Assembly (NCBI GenBank): GCA_024516155.1
Contig: JAJJXM010000064.1
Coordinates: 186,001 to 250,000 of the forward strand
Reading direction: 5' to 3'
Source: Pyronema omphalodes
Lineage: Eukaryota > Ascomycota > Pezizomycetes > Pezizales > Pyronemataceae
Length of the DNA stretch: 64,000 bases
The notes beneath the pieces were generated by a model, which ran no database searches, was not told the origin of the DNA, and saw only the letters and a program-made list of their open reading frames with translations. Below, piece by piece: positions 26,808 to 38,512 of this stretch. A program made the position numbers and the translations under genes. The stretch's first letter is position 1, and the number at the start of each line of letters is the position of its first letter.

Positions 26808-29800
26808 CTACGTTCCATCACCTTCAATCAGCCTAACTGCGCAATCAACAACCTGCACATTTGACTCTGCCAATAATTGCGTCGAATCCGGATTATCCAC
26901 CATGCCCTCGAGTGCGTTGTCGAGCATTGCTCTCAGTCTCTGGACGAGGATACCTATACGACCCCATCCGCGTAACCGGATCCAGCCATCGACTGTGATA
27001 CCGCGTCCAAGTGTGTCGACCTCGACCTTGCCACCGAAGAGGAGGAGGGAGTAGGTATTAACCGCTATAACACACCGATTAGTAAAATGATTCTTGCAAT
27101 ACCGAAATAGACATCCAAGCAGCCTTCGACAAGCGTTTTGGGAAACTTACGTGTAACCTCTCGAATGTTAATTTTATTAGTCTCCATTTTATTAAAGTAA
27201 GCTATAAAACCAGCATGTCCCGGGAAGCTCTGCGCTCCAAACAACGTCGAGCTAGGGTGTATAAAAACCCTTCCATTATCATATGTAAAATACTTGATTG
27301 TCCTTGCTTCCGGATCAATCGCCATAGCTCCAGTATGACTCGATGCAAACTTCTGTTCCGGCATTTGAATCCTGGCGATCTGTGGCGTAAACGCACTTGC
27401 AATAAGGGCTCTGATGAGGATATAGTTATCACTATTCCTATTCATTTCTTCGGGCAGCGGTGCGGCACCAATCCTAGCATCAAACCCAGTAAAATGGGGC
27501 AAGAAACCAGTATCCCGTAATGCATTCATATACTGCGATCGGTTACTAGAGATATCAACCATGGTATTGAAGTTGATGTAGTTCTCCGCACACCATTCTC
27601 GTGCCTCTCGGATGTTGCCGGTGGTACGGATTTCGGCCCATTGCTGCCAAGCGCGACAGTCGGCGATTAGGTCACCTTGATTGGCGGCAAATTTGTTGCG
27701 GATGGCTTTGGATTCGTCGCGCTTATCAGGTGGGGATATGAAGGGGGAGCGGACGGTGAGTATAGAGGCGATGGTTAGGACAGGATCGACACAGCCGAAT
27801 AGGACGCCGTAGACCATGAGTTTACTGCATCGGAGGTCGGTGGGGATCATGGCCATATTGCGACCCAATGCCGAAAGTTCCTCATCGACTACAGCGCCCA
27901 TCTTCTCCAGTAGGGTTAGAGCACCTTCTACAGCAGCTGTATTGGGAGGAGAAATGGCCGCGGCCAAAAATGAGCGAACGTCCTTGATTCCCATGGCCTT
28001 CACAGAGAGACAAGTTTGTTCCAATGGTACTCTCTTCATTTCCGGTTCTGGTCTTTCTGGCATCTTGTGTGTTTCAGTTCCTTTGGTGAAGAGCTTGTAA
28101 CACTCGCCAGCCCTAACACGTCCCGCACGACCACGTCTCTGTTTCGCTGCAGCCCTAGAAACCCATTGTTCTTGAAGCTTGACCACGTTGTTTTGAGGAT
28201 CGTAACTAGTCTCTTTGACCTTGCCGGTGTCGATAACGGCCACTACATCTTCGATGGTAATGGATGTTTCGGCCACGTTGGTGGCGCAAATGACTTTACG
28301 GAGCCCTTCTGGAGCGGGGGGAAAGACTTTACGCTGATCGGTAGGATGAAGCGAGGCGTGTAAAGGTAGGGCGTAAAATGTATTGGCGCCATCGGGAAGG
28401 CTTCGGATGGCGTCTATGCAGCGGGATATTTCCATTGTACCTAGTGATTGTTAGAAAATCTGGGGCTTGCATAAAGCGGGCTTGCTTACCAGGTAGGAAA
28501 ATTAAAATTGAACCAGGTTTGCCTGCCATTCTGTGATGAATGAACTTGACTGTTATAGCGATCAGATTGTAGTTGAGGCGATCGCCTAGTCCTCGTACGA
28601 TAGATTTGGTGGTGGGGTCCATTTCATCCATATCCTCGTCTTCTTGCATTTCGTGATTTTGTTGAATACGACCACCACCATTGAATCCGGTAAGATGTAT
28701 GATGTTCTCAAGGTAGTAGTCGGTAACTGGGAAAGTTCTTCCTTCAATGTTTACCTTTGCGACTTGTCCATCACCACCAAAATATTCGGAAAATACATCA
28801 GCATCAAGGGTGGCACTCATGAGGATAATCTTCAAATCCTTTCTTTTGGAAATGATTCTTTTGACCAGAACCAATAACATATCGGTATCCAAACTCCTTT
28901 CGTGAACCTCATCGATAACGATATGTGAAACATCTTCCAATGTATCACCCATTTGCATCCGCCTGAGCAACACTCCAGTTGTCATGAAAGTGCATTTTGT
29001 AATTCCACGAGTTTGTTTAGATTCGCCGCGGATGGCGTAACCAATTTCGCGCCCGACTTCTTGGCACCGCTCATCGCTCACACGATCTGCCAAACCGATA
29101 GCGGAGATACGACGTGGCTGAGTACAGACTATATTTGCAATAGCTCCGAGCTTACGCTTAATTAGATCATCCAAAACAAACTGGACTGACTGTGTACTCT
29201 TTCCGGAACCAGTTTCTCCGCTATTGGGCAATTTAGCATTACAAGAACAAACAACTATGAGTTAATTGGATATACCTAATGATGACAACCTGTGATGTGC
29301 TTACTGCCTTGACGATTTCGTCTTGAAGCTGCCAAGCTGGTAGCTTTTGGCGCGCAGAAATCATCTTTTGCTGTGCAGGAGTCTTTAATCTCTTCTCGTG
29401 CTCTTCTAGTATCCTGATGCTTTCCGGGGAACCAGGGGTGTAGTTGATTGGACCCTTCTTGTGGTAGTTGTTCCGTTTCCTCTTTCTGGTAGGTACATTA
29501 TGTTGTTCGTCACTTCCAGTTACTGCGGTTGCGAGATCTCTCAAGAGTCCCGGATTGTCCACAATGCGAGGAATTTCGTTCTCCAACCAGTCAACAACAG
29601 TAAAAATCATCTGCTCGCCGACCAAGCTTTCGGCAAAAGCTGCAACTTGACGGATGATACTAAGACGAATATAAGCCGGAAGCTTTCCTTCTCCTTCAAT
29701 AGCTGGAATTGCAAATGTCGGTATCGTTTCGGGATATTTCAGCGAACCTGGGTAGCTCGTCGGCTTGCTAACCTCCAGGATAATTTTTGGAAGCTTTGCC

Positions 29801-31161
29801 TTCCCCTGGCCCTGTATCTCTAAAGTTATCCGAATCATTTTTGGTGATACCATTTTGAATCGGTCTTCTCCATAAATAGCCTCTAGTGATGGAACCTCCT
29901 CAGCCCATAAATCGTCATCATCGAAAGAAATTAAATCCTCTTCCAGTGGTCCAGTCGGAGATCTTTGCACTCCATACACAAGCATTTGCATTAATGCTTC
30001 CGCGGCACGATCCTCCTTCAATGAATTCCTCTGCATAACCTCTCTGACAAGATCCATTCCATAACCACATGCCGATAACCGCTTAATTGCGTATTCTGCA
30101 CTCAGTTCTCCGACACTAGCCATAGTGATCCCAGCTGAATAATTTTCCGGTATGAACCTACTCGGTAAATCATCCTCTGGAACATGAATCAACAGCCATT
30201 CCAAAGCCTCTTCTCGGTCTTTGGCCCAGTCGCAAGCCTCCTCCGCATGGGACTTCCTAAATCCAAGATCGACAAGCTCGGCAACAATTGCATCCCTTGT
30301 TTGTGCACTCATTTCAACCCCACGTACATTCCACACGTGGTACTTTTTGATTAAATCCTCCGTTTCTCTCCTTCTCTCTCTAGCCATATCGACCTGTGGG
30401 ACGGTATCCCATCCCCTCATCTTCCCCGTGACTGCCATACTAGGTGGCTTCGCTCCATTCTTTTGTGCCTCCTTGACCTGCTCTTGCTTCAACTTTACAG
30501 CCTGGTGTTCTCTCTGCACAGCAAATGGATCGGCTTCATATCGCCACGCCTTTCCGGTTGCTGTCTCTGTCTTTCTGATCTCCTCTAACGAATGCCACAT
30601 CCGTTTATGGTTCGGTGGTAACATGTGTTGGATGTTTTTCATATTTGAGACCCGGTGTAAAGCGTAGGTAGCACAGACATGGCGGGCTTCCAGGGCTGTA
30701 GGTTGAGGGACCCAGGGGAGTTCTGCGGGAGGGCGGAAAGAAACTTTTTCGATTTCGCTTGTACGGGCATTTTTTTGGCCGATGTGCACTGTCATAACTA
30801 AACCACCGGCTTCTTTCCGGGGGTTTTCGTAGTTAGGCTTCTCCCATCCCTAGACAGAGTCACACTCTGTCAGCAATGGTTGATTATTCATGTAGCGATA
30901 TAATAGACGGACCATTCGGATGCAGTGCTCATAGAACAGCGCTACAGGAAGCTTGCCGGTCCATGATTTTCCCCCGATAATTTCGTTGACTGTAGGAGTC
31001 TTTACCTCGTCAGGAGGTTGAGTGCCATTCTTGGTGGCAGCTGCGGAGTTCTTTGAGTTGGCTGCTGGTACAGAGTTCTTTTTGGACGACGGTGCTGGTG
31101 CCGGTGGTGCTGCTGCTGGCGGCTTCTTTGCGGGGGCAGAGGATTTCTTGGGAGGAGGCAT
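26808..31161 (-). CDS. DEAH-box RNA helicase with dsRBD-like, UBA and RWD regions (Ucp12/YLR419W/DHX57 type)
   Basis: Exons complement(join(26808..27064,27151..28440,28490..29220,29276..30849,30913..31161)), giving 1366 residues, the usual size for the family. The N-terminus is Lys/Ala/Pro-rich, then a dsRBD-like segment (FYEHC...GWEKPNYE). A UBA-type region lies at about 266-306 (RDAIVAELVDLGF) and an RWD-type region at about 410-520 (EVPSLEAIYGED). Helicase motifs: GETGSGKST (609-617), DEVH (711-714), SAT (743-745), ATNVAETS (about 904-911) and QRRGRAGR (about 952-959). HA2 and OB-fold regions follow, ending RLIEGDGT. All four introns restore conserved text; intron 1 uses an unusual GTCCGT donor. 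Relatives act on RNA or ribosomes in the cytosol; the exact substrate of this one cannot be told. The gene is divergent from the membrane protein at 31976. Confidence 0.92.
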
Positions 31162-31975
31162 GATAGGAGGGGTGTGGGGTCCTCGCCACGATCTCGGATG
31201 GTGCCTGACAGGGTGAGATTATTCTTCGAGAAGATCGCTAGCAAAAATCGACGCGTAGGCCCCCTTGCATCACTGACATACGCGTTGAATTCTCGTGGCG
31301 CGGGGTTTTCGCGCCGTACGGTGATCTGCCGCTGCCAAGGCGCTGTCCGAGCTGCGGGCCGATCGTAGGCTAGGCAAGAGATCTGTATGCGCATTTCACA
31401 CAGGGTTTGGGTGCATAATTTTGGCATCAAAATGACTTCATTCGTCATTTGAATCTAGCCTAAGATCTTGATGAAATTTGATTGTCAGTATATATTACTT
31501 ATTACTTACAAATACAAATTTAACCACATCTCTCAAGCATAGGCCGCAATGCAATTCGATCAAGTTAGTTAATTGCAATCTACACATGCATCGATATCGT
31601 AATTTTTAGAAACAGATTGGAGCGGTAAAACACCCCCTCCCCAGTAAACAGATCGGTAGCCTTGCAGATCGTAAGCCATGTGGATGATGGGCCTGGGGTA
31701 GTAAGTATGGAATGGCTTTTGTGCCGTTATTTTTATATGGAACACTTAGCAATATTAAGATCATAAACAGAAGCGGGCTTGCAATCCCTTGTAGACTCGT
31801 TTGTTGACAAAACCCCCTAATGCCCACTCCAGTCGTTTCCACATTATATCTTTGAAGGAACCAGATAGTCGGATTCAAGCAATTCTTCAGTGAAATTCCA
31901 ACAGAATCTTCGAACGAAATCACCTTCATTCAGTACTCCAGTAGCGGAAAATTTGTGCACTCATCCAACAACAAC
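31162..31975. promoter_or_regulatory. divergent promoter region, helicase / membrane protein
   Basis: 814 bp between two divergent start codons. The half next to the helicase (31180-31400) is notably GC-rich compared with the rest. No specific site is assigned. Confidence 0.45.
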
Positions 31976-32866
31976 ATGGAGGCGGATACTCATACAGCAA
32001 AGATTAAAGATATGACAATTAGTGTGACGGAGCCAGGACGGGAAGAGAACATCTTTCCTAAATACACAACAACATATATCGTGATAAGCATCGTCACGGT
32101 AACAGTACTCGCACATCTTGCCATATTCCTCTGGATGTGTTTTCGTAAAGTACCACCGCGGCGAAATTCAGATCCTGAAGGCGACCATGAATCACCACCA
32201 CCAACATACCGCTCAACATCAGCACTCTCACATTTCCAACTTGAGCTCTCTTTAGGAGCTTCACGACCAAAGTCATTCACCGAAGAGATGACCGAGACGG
32301 GTCTTCCATTACCACAGAAACCTCCTCAACTGCACATTGTCGAACCCGTTGAGCCACCAATCTTCCGAGATTTACCAAAACGGCGAACCTCAAAGCTTTC
32401 ACCAAGTGTTTTCAGAGTACCTCGGTCACCACTTCCTCTAAGACCACGACCGGGTTTGCAGCAGAGGATTAAAGAGCAGGTGGTGGAAATTGATAAAGAT
32501 TCTTACGATGATTCTATGCCACCACCACAACTTTCACCAAGGCCGAGGGCACATTATGACAGCACTACGACTAAGAAAGATCACCTTGCGTCTCCCCGCA
32601 TTAAGATTGAAGAACCGGTGGTGGCTGATGATGCTGACGAAGGACGGACGAGCTCGGGCAGTGAGGATGACAGTGAAGACGGTTTTCCGGAGTCTTTTTC
32701 CGGTGCCATGGAGAGTCAGACGGACATTGAGAAATCACTAGCGCATAGGATATTGATTGCAGAGAAGAAAAAACGGCTTCAGATGCTACAGGATTTAGAG
32801 GAAAGGGAGAAGACGGTCAAGGCAAAGTTGGTGGCGCTGGGTTGTAGCGCGGAAAATGCACTTTAA
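31976..32866 (+). CDS. single-pass membrane protein with PPTY motif, function unknown
   Basis: Single exon of 296 residues. The first ATG is at 31976, although the frame is open further upstream without an ATG. One hydrophobic segment at about residues 32-56 is followed by RKVPPRR, which suggests an N-out/C-in topology by the positive-inside rule. The long soluble tail is Pro/Ser-rich. It carries PPTY at residues 75-78, a possible WW-domain (Rsp5) binding site, runs such as RSPLPLRPRPGLQQR, an acidic serine stretch (SSGSEDDSEDGFPES) and a terminal coiled coil (KKKRLQMLQDLEEREKTVKAKL). No signal peptide is obvious before the membrane segment. I do not recognise the family. The PY motif could make it an Rsp5 substrate or adaptor; this is inference. 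Confidence 0.72.
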   Translation: MEADTHTAKIKDMTISVTEPGREENIFPKYTTTYIVISIVTVTVLAHLAIFLWMCFRKVPPRRNSDPEGDHESPPPTYRSTSALSHFQLELSLGASRPKSFTEEMTETGLPLPQKPPQLHIVEPVEPPIFRDLPKRRTSKLSPSVFRVPRSPLPLRPRPGLQQRIKEQVVEIDKDSYDDSMPPPQLSPRPRAHYDSTTTKKDHLASPRIKIEEPVVADDADEGRTSSGSEDDSEDGFPESFSGAMESQTDIEKSLAHRILIAEKKKRLQMLQDLEEREKTVKAKLVALGCSAENAL

Positions 32867-34049
32867 TTTACTGGAAGTCTCTCCGGTTTGATTCATGTTG
32901 GTATATAATTAATGTAGCGAAGTCATTGTACATATGGGTGAAGGAGAAAACGGAACATAAATGGGTTAATGTAGGGTAGGATACCGATGTAACCTAGCTT
33001 CTCGGACTTTGGCACATAATTAATGCTGTAAAGCTTTCCAATATGAGACCGAATGATGCCAGATGCCACGTGCCACGGCGAGATCTTGTGTAACATCAGC
33101 TGAACCGATTTACCACCGGCCAACATCATCTAACTCCGTCCCATGTCTCTCCGTGCAACGTCATGATTCATCATCCTACGGATTCCCAAAATTCCTACTC
33201 TTCCCCACAATTTGAAATCCTTTGTGGCGGTAGAAGTCAAGTTCATCACCTCCGGATCCCGCCTATGGTGCCATACAGCCTGATAATCACTGGTCCACTT
33301 TCCTTATCCGGAATACGGGTTAAGGCACCGCGTTTTCCCGCCTCAATATCCTCTAGATCTCCGAAATTATTGCTATTCATAATGCCTACAATCTCTACGA
33401 CATGGAAATTATTAGCTCTTGGTATTACGATTGCCGAAAGATCAGCCTAGCCGTCTCAGAATTCAAGGCGTTCCTACTGTGTTATTTGTCATATCGTATG
33501 AGAAAATAAGCTAAGAAACAAAGTTTATCATTGCGGGTATGTAAATATGTAGATACTCTACTTGAGACACCCCACGCACTGCCTCTTCTGTATCACAACA
33601 GCGGCACGCTGAATCTTCAGCCGAACCCGCTGATTCAACATCCTCCGAACGATGTGCCGGATAAGTCACCGTCTGTGCTCGTTTCTGTCATCAAGTTCGG
33701 TCTTAGAAATCAAATTATTCTCGTTCCTCTGACAATTTTGTTAGGCACACATGTTATCCGAGTGACAGGGCATGATGTGTCGTCGATCCTGTGGGGCCTT
33801 CGCCTTGTCAGGCATCATCGGCAAGCAAACTCCGCCTAACTTCCCGTCGCCTGTAAGTGATAGCCGAGAATATAGGCAGCATGCATTACATGATAATCAA
33901 TCGCCTCATCCCGACATTAAAGTTCCGGCCGATAAAAGCCTTGAGCTATGAATAAACATGATTGCTTGAACTACTTTTAAATCGCCGCTTTCGCATCGAA
34001 TAGTAACCGGCGACAATTGATTGTAAACCCTAAAACCTCTGCAAACACA
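32867..34049. other. intergenic region, 1.2 kb, no supported gene
   Basis: Open frames near 33163-33450 and 33531-33839 look like ordinary coding text in places, but they are short, the second lacks an ATG start, and neither shows a motif or family resemblance. An E-box-like CACGTG lies at about 33068. The last 150 bp should contain the amidase promoter. Confidence 0.5.
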
Positions 34050-35700
34050 ATGCGTTCCCTTCTTCTTCTCCCTCTTCTTAGCTCAATGGTTCTCGCCGAC
34101 TCCAGCACCAGCTTCAACCCCCTCACTGCAACGGTGCAGGAGCTATCCCCGCTCATAGCCAGCGGTGAACTCACCCCCAGCTCAGTCCTCAATACCTATC
34201 TCCACGAAATCTCAACTTATGATGGATACCTCAAATCCATCATCGAAAAAGCGCCGCTTCAATCCGTTCGCAAAATCGCAGCGCAACTGGATAAACAACC
34301 CCCAAAGTCAGCAGTACACGGGATGGTGATGGTAGTAAAGGACTCGCTCGTCACTGATCCTAAGTTAGGGATGCAAACTACCGCAGGAAGTTTTGCATTG
34401 GAGGGTAGTATCCCAACTGTTGAACAACCTTCCGTTACCAAGGTTTCTATCCCCCTACAAAACAACCACAAAACCATCCACTAACTGTTTTTTTTTTCTT
34501 TCTCGTAGCTCAGAAAAGCAGGTGCAATCATCATCGGAAAATCAAACCTTTCCGTCTGGTCCTACTTCCGGGCCAGCTTCGGAGACCAACCAAGTGGCTG
34601 GTCTCCTCGGGGTGGACAAACAAAAAGCGCCTTTGACCCAGCTTTAGATCCTAGTGGATCTTCGACTGGTTCTGCTGTTGCCGTGTCTGCAGGATTGGCA
34701 ACTTTTTCTTTGGGAGAGGAAACGGATGGGTCTATCATCTCCCCGGCGAATCGTGCGGCGTTGTATGCGATTAAACCCACAGTCGGGGAACTTATCCCCG
34801 GATCTGCAGTGCCGATTTCTCATAACATGGATTCTGTTGGTGTTATGGCGAAGGGATCATGGGATGTAGCGGCGGTGCAGGTTATTATGGATGGAAGGGA
34901 GACGGAGTATATGGAAGCAATTGCACAGGGAAAGAAAGGTTGGAAGGGAATCAAGATTGGGCTAGCAAATAGGGGTTTCTATTACAACACCACCAGAGTG
35001 GAGAAGGAAATTGTAGATGGGTGCTTGGAGAAGATTGAAAAGATGAAGAGCCTTGGAGCCGAGATTGTCGATGTTGAAATGCCCGGTGCTGAATTGGTGG
35101 AAGAGTGGACTGATCAGTGGGTTATCACTCGTGCGTATCCTTCCCTCTCTGTACTTCTACACAGGCTGACAAAATACCCACCTAGATGCGGATTTCAAGG
35201 AAGATATCGCAGCGTATCTCCGCACCCTTAAAAACACCACCCTCCGCAGTCTTGGTGATTTAATCACCTACAACAATGAACACGCTGACGTCGAGATGCC
35301 ACCTGGTCACTGTTGTCAAGATATCTTCCTTGCCTCAAACGCCAGCGCAGGTTCCAACACAGAAGAATACCGCACCGCCTTACGTCGAGCTCATTACCGA
35401 TCTAGAGATCTAGGAATTGATTATGCGTTGAAGAAATATGGGGTTGATGCGATTATGGCGCCGTCGGAGGTTGCGAGTACGCTACCTGCCATTGCTGGGT
35501 ATCCTATCATCACGGTGCCGGTTGCTGTGGCGGAGATTAAAAATGTTTTGCAGCCATTTGGATTGTCGTTTTCGACTACGGCTCATGGAGAGGATAAGTT
35601 GTTTCGTATTATGGCGGCTTGGGAGAAGAGTTTTCCGGATAGGCCGAAGCCGGATATGAAGAAGATCCCTAGGAAGCAGGAGAAGAATGCTAAGTTGTAG
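34050..35700 (+). CDS. amidase signature family hydrolase, probably secreted
   Basis: Exons join(34050..34442,34509..35130,35186..35700), giving 509 residues. The start MRSLLLLPLLSSMVLA is a classic signal peptide with likely cleavage near residue 16, so the enzyme is probably secreted or enters the secretory pathway. The amidase core shows the Ser-cisSer-Lys triad: K97 in MVMVVKDSL, S182 in PSGSSTGSAVA and S206 in GEETDGSI. The SWSPRGGQT-like segment and IKPTVGELIPGS downstream are also typical. The family cleaves C-N amide bonds in small amides or peptide amides; the natural substrate is unknown. The first ATG that gives a signal peptide was chosen; upstream the frame is open but without ATG. 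Intron 1 is 66 nt; intron 2 is 55 nt and uses a GTGCGT donor. Confidence 0.88.
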
Positions 35701-36486
35701 GTGGGAAATGTTGTTGTAAGGTAATTTAGCAATCGAGTTGTAATACATGAATGTTTTTGATGTTCACAAAAACACACTTTTCACGAAGGATAAAGACGTA
35801 GAAAGAGGATGCACGAATAGGAATAGAGAGAGCGCACATGTGCTAGCTTACTTTCCATATTCTATTTCTCTATGCCTCTGTTCATTGAAAAATATGTAAC
35901 AAATAAAGCACCTCCTCCCTCAAAAACATAAACATCCAAAACATTATCAGCCCCTAACTACCCATCCCTCCGCACCGCAGAATCACTGGGCCCCTAGTAT
36001 GTTTCCCCGAGTGACATACCATGAACAGCGATACCCATCTGCACAGTGCCGATGTATTCATCCACCACCGGTAAATCAAGTTCTCAGAACCACAACTATG
36101 AGTTATATTCATCAGGAATCACCAATTATATTAGTCGTATACTCTTTTTAATTCCTAGATTGACATTTTTTCCGAGGTTATTTGTTTATTTGTTCAATTG
36201 ATTTCGGTCATGTCATTTTAGAGATGATCACATATTCTCACCCATCTATAATGCAGTCTCAAGATGAAGAGAATCCCTTTCAATTTTCGAATACCTGATA
36301 TAGATGTAGAGATTCTCCCTTTCTGGGCAGGCGGTAGATATTCGAATATACAGTACTTGAGTCATAGATATACATTCAGATTTTCTCGGGGGTTGAAGTT
36401 GCAGCTATCCAAGGTCCAAAACATTCCCTTCAAGTTCCAGCACAACCCCTTCACAATCCCAATCCCAATGTCTTCTCCCAAGCCTT
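35701..36486. other. intergenic region, 0.8 kb
   Basis: AT-rich spacer between two plus-strand genes. I see nothing specific in it. Confidence 0.6.
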
Positions 36487-37689
36487 ATGAATTCTTCCCT
36501 CCCAAAGCCACAAATCCCCCCAACTCTCCCTTCCATCCCCATCACACATTCCACAACACACGCACCGCAATCCAGCATGTCTGAATCCCCCCAACACCCG
36601 GGCGAATCCCCCACAACATTCCCCACACTCCCACCCTTCAGCCTGTCCCCCTACCGCTGGAACTATCAATACACCTACATCCTCGGAATCCAGATCACGC
36701 ATCACGAGGACACCTTCCCTCCATGTCCACCGCACCCTCTTCCGTCCGCTCTCCACGCCGCCGGCACCAGCACCATCCACCCCAACACCCCTCTCTTCCT
36801 CACAACCTTCACCAGCGATGCCCACCGTCTTATCGCCGCGACCTCTTACGACATCCTCGACATCCGCCGGGACTACATCTTCCTGCAATCCCGTGATGCC
36901 GACTCAGTTTCCCAGCGTCAATGGTTATCCCTACAACTAACCGAGGAGATCATCATAGCTCTTTTCCCGGGGTATAGAGTCCTACACTACCCGCTTAGTA
37001 TAGTCTACAGAAACCATGAGGCGTTATGGTATCCCCGGGGTACAGTGGGAGATATCTGGGTTGCTGTATCAAAGCGACGTATGGAGTGTTTTTCCGAGGA
37101 GGCCGGGTATGCGGTTTCTATTGCGCAGACTTTGATGGAGCAGGAGGAGATTATGGATCCTGGGGTGGAAATTGGGTTTTGGTTGGTGACGGTTAGAGGG
37201 ATGAGGGTTGCGGTTGTTAGGGTTGTGGTTAGGGTTTGGTGGTTGCGGATTTTGGGAGGGTGTCGTTCCGATGCTCAGGAGTCGGCTTGGGTTGGGGATA
37301 TGAAGAGAGGTGGTGTTACTATGGAGGTTACCAGGGAGTTTGATTTGTATGAGATGGAGGAAAGGGTCGAGTTGTTTGGCATTCTTGGTGGGTTGGCTAA
37401 GGTTGCTCGGGAGGTGGGTCTGGAAATTGAGACTGAGGAACCGGGACTTCAGGGAGCGGAAGAGGAGTATGAGGACACAGAAGTGGACACTGAAGAAGAC
37501 ACCGAAGTCGAAGACACCGAACTCGAAGACACCGAAATCGAAGACCCAGAAATCGAAGACCCAGAAATCGAAAACGAGCACAACGACCCAGAAGCCGACA
37601 ACGAGTCTAACGACCCAGAAGCCGACAACGAGTCAAACGACCAAGAATCCAAGAATTCCAGCCCCATGGAAACCGACTCTCAACATTAA
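36487..37689 (+). CDS. hypothetical protein with acidic repeat tail
   Basis: Single open frame of 400 residues; the start could also be M31 (MSESPQHPGES, at 36577). Residues 60-245 look like a folded domain (YRWNYQYTYILGIQIT, DAHRLIAATSYDILDIRRDYI, LSIVYRNHEALWYPRGT). The stretch VRGMRVAVVRVVVRVWWLR near 230-250 is hydrophobic and basic. The last 75 residues are strongly acidic and built from degenerate pentapeptide units (EDTEV, EDTEL, EDTEI, EDPEI), then a nonapeptide-like NDPEADNES unit. I do not recognise the family. Codon composition and length make it a likely real gene. The acidic tail suggests interaction with basic partners, but no function can be given. Confidence 0.65.
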   Translation: MNSSLPKPQIPPTLPSIPITHSTTHAPQSSMSESPQHPGESPTTFPTLPPFSLSPYRWNYQYTYILGIQITHHEDTFPPCPPHPLPSALHAAGTSTIHPNTPLFLTTFTSDAHRLIAATSYDILDIRRDYIFLQSRDADSVSQRQWLSLQLTEEIIIALFPGYRVLHYPLSIVYRNHEALWYPRGTVGDIWVAVSKRRMECFSEEAGYAVSIAQTLMEQEEIMDPGVEIGFWLVTVRGMRVAVVRVVVRVWWLRILGGCRSDAQESAWVGDMKRGGVTMEVTREFDLYEMEERVELFGILGGLAKVAREVGLEIETEEPGLQGAEEEYEDTEVDTEEDTEVEDTELEDTEIEDPEIEDPEIENEHNDPEADNESNDPEADNESNDQESKNSSPMETDSQH

Positions 37690-38512
37690 CACAACCACAA
37701 CCAGGACCTTTCCAGCATTTTTCACATCTTCAATTCTAGCTGCACTATTCACAATCCGGAGCAGACATAACTTTTCCATTAAACCTGTTTATTGTACGAG
37801 TCACCAGTTTAGTTACAAAGACCGCAGACCACAGACTGGAGACTGAAGACTGAAGATTGGGTTACACTGTGTTTACAATCCAAAAAACCAATTTCACTTA
37901 TATTATCTTTTCCTTTATCTTCATCATCTTGTAATCAACTACGTAGTAGCCTTTTTTCATCTTACAATAAAATCACACTACGTTCGTATTAATCTTCCAC
38001 TGTGCAATCTTATCACGGCATGTAGAGTGTGCATACATCTAAAGATCCAAGCTGTATACCGCACTGTAAAAAGAAATTTCATCCAGGGACTTCCTGGAAA
38101 TCGTGATATTTCATTTCATCGTATCCTTTTTCAAATCTGTTAGGACCAGTAATATTTTTAGTATCTTTATGTCTTGGATACATACATGTATCCTGCATAG
38201 TTTTCCTACTTTTTCTCTGCTTCGTAATCAATCCTTCAAAGTGCTGTTTTTTCATAAAAAATATCAATTTATTTTTGTGTTTCACCACATACCACAGGAT
38301 TTCCGGTCATGTAAAATATCAATCATAATATCAATTCTATAAAACATAACATAACATAACGAACATAAAAAGATGAAAAAAGAAATATTGGGTATTCTAC
38401 TACTTCTACTATTCTACTATTCTAATCTTCTACGGCAACTAATGCTGCTGCGTTTCTACAACTCCTTTGCTCCGTCTACTCCGTCTACTTCATTGAAATT
38501 CTAGGTCCCCCT
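37690..38512. other. convergent intergenic region, 0.8 kb
   Basis: AT-rich region between the 3' ends of two convergent genes, probably holding both terminators/polyadenylation sites. No other feature is seen. Confidence 0.55.

Noticed and set aside
31955..31975. Upstream extension of the membrane protein frame
   Set aside because: That extension begins with GTG, not ATG; the first ATG is at 31976.
33531..33839. 102-codon open frame with hydrophobic segment
   Set aside because: Its start is TTG, no ATG fits, and there is no family resemblance.
37200..37260. Telomere-like TTAGGG words
   Set aside because: Only a few imperfect copies inside the coding frame of the orphan protein; chance from Val/Arg/Gly codons.
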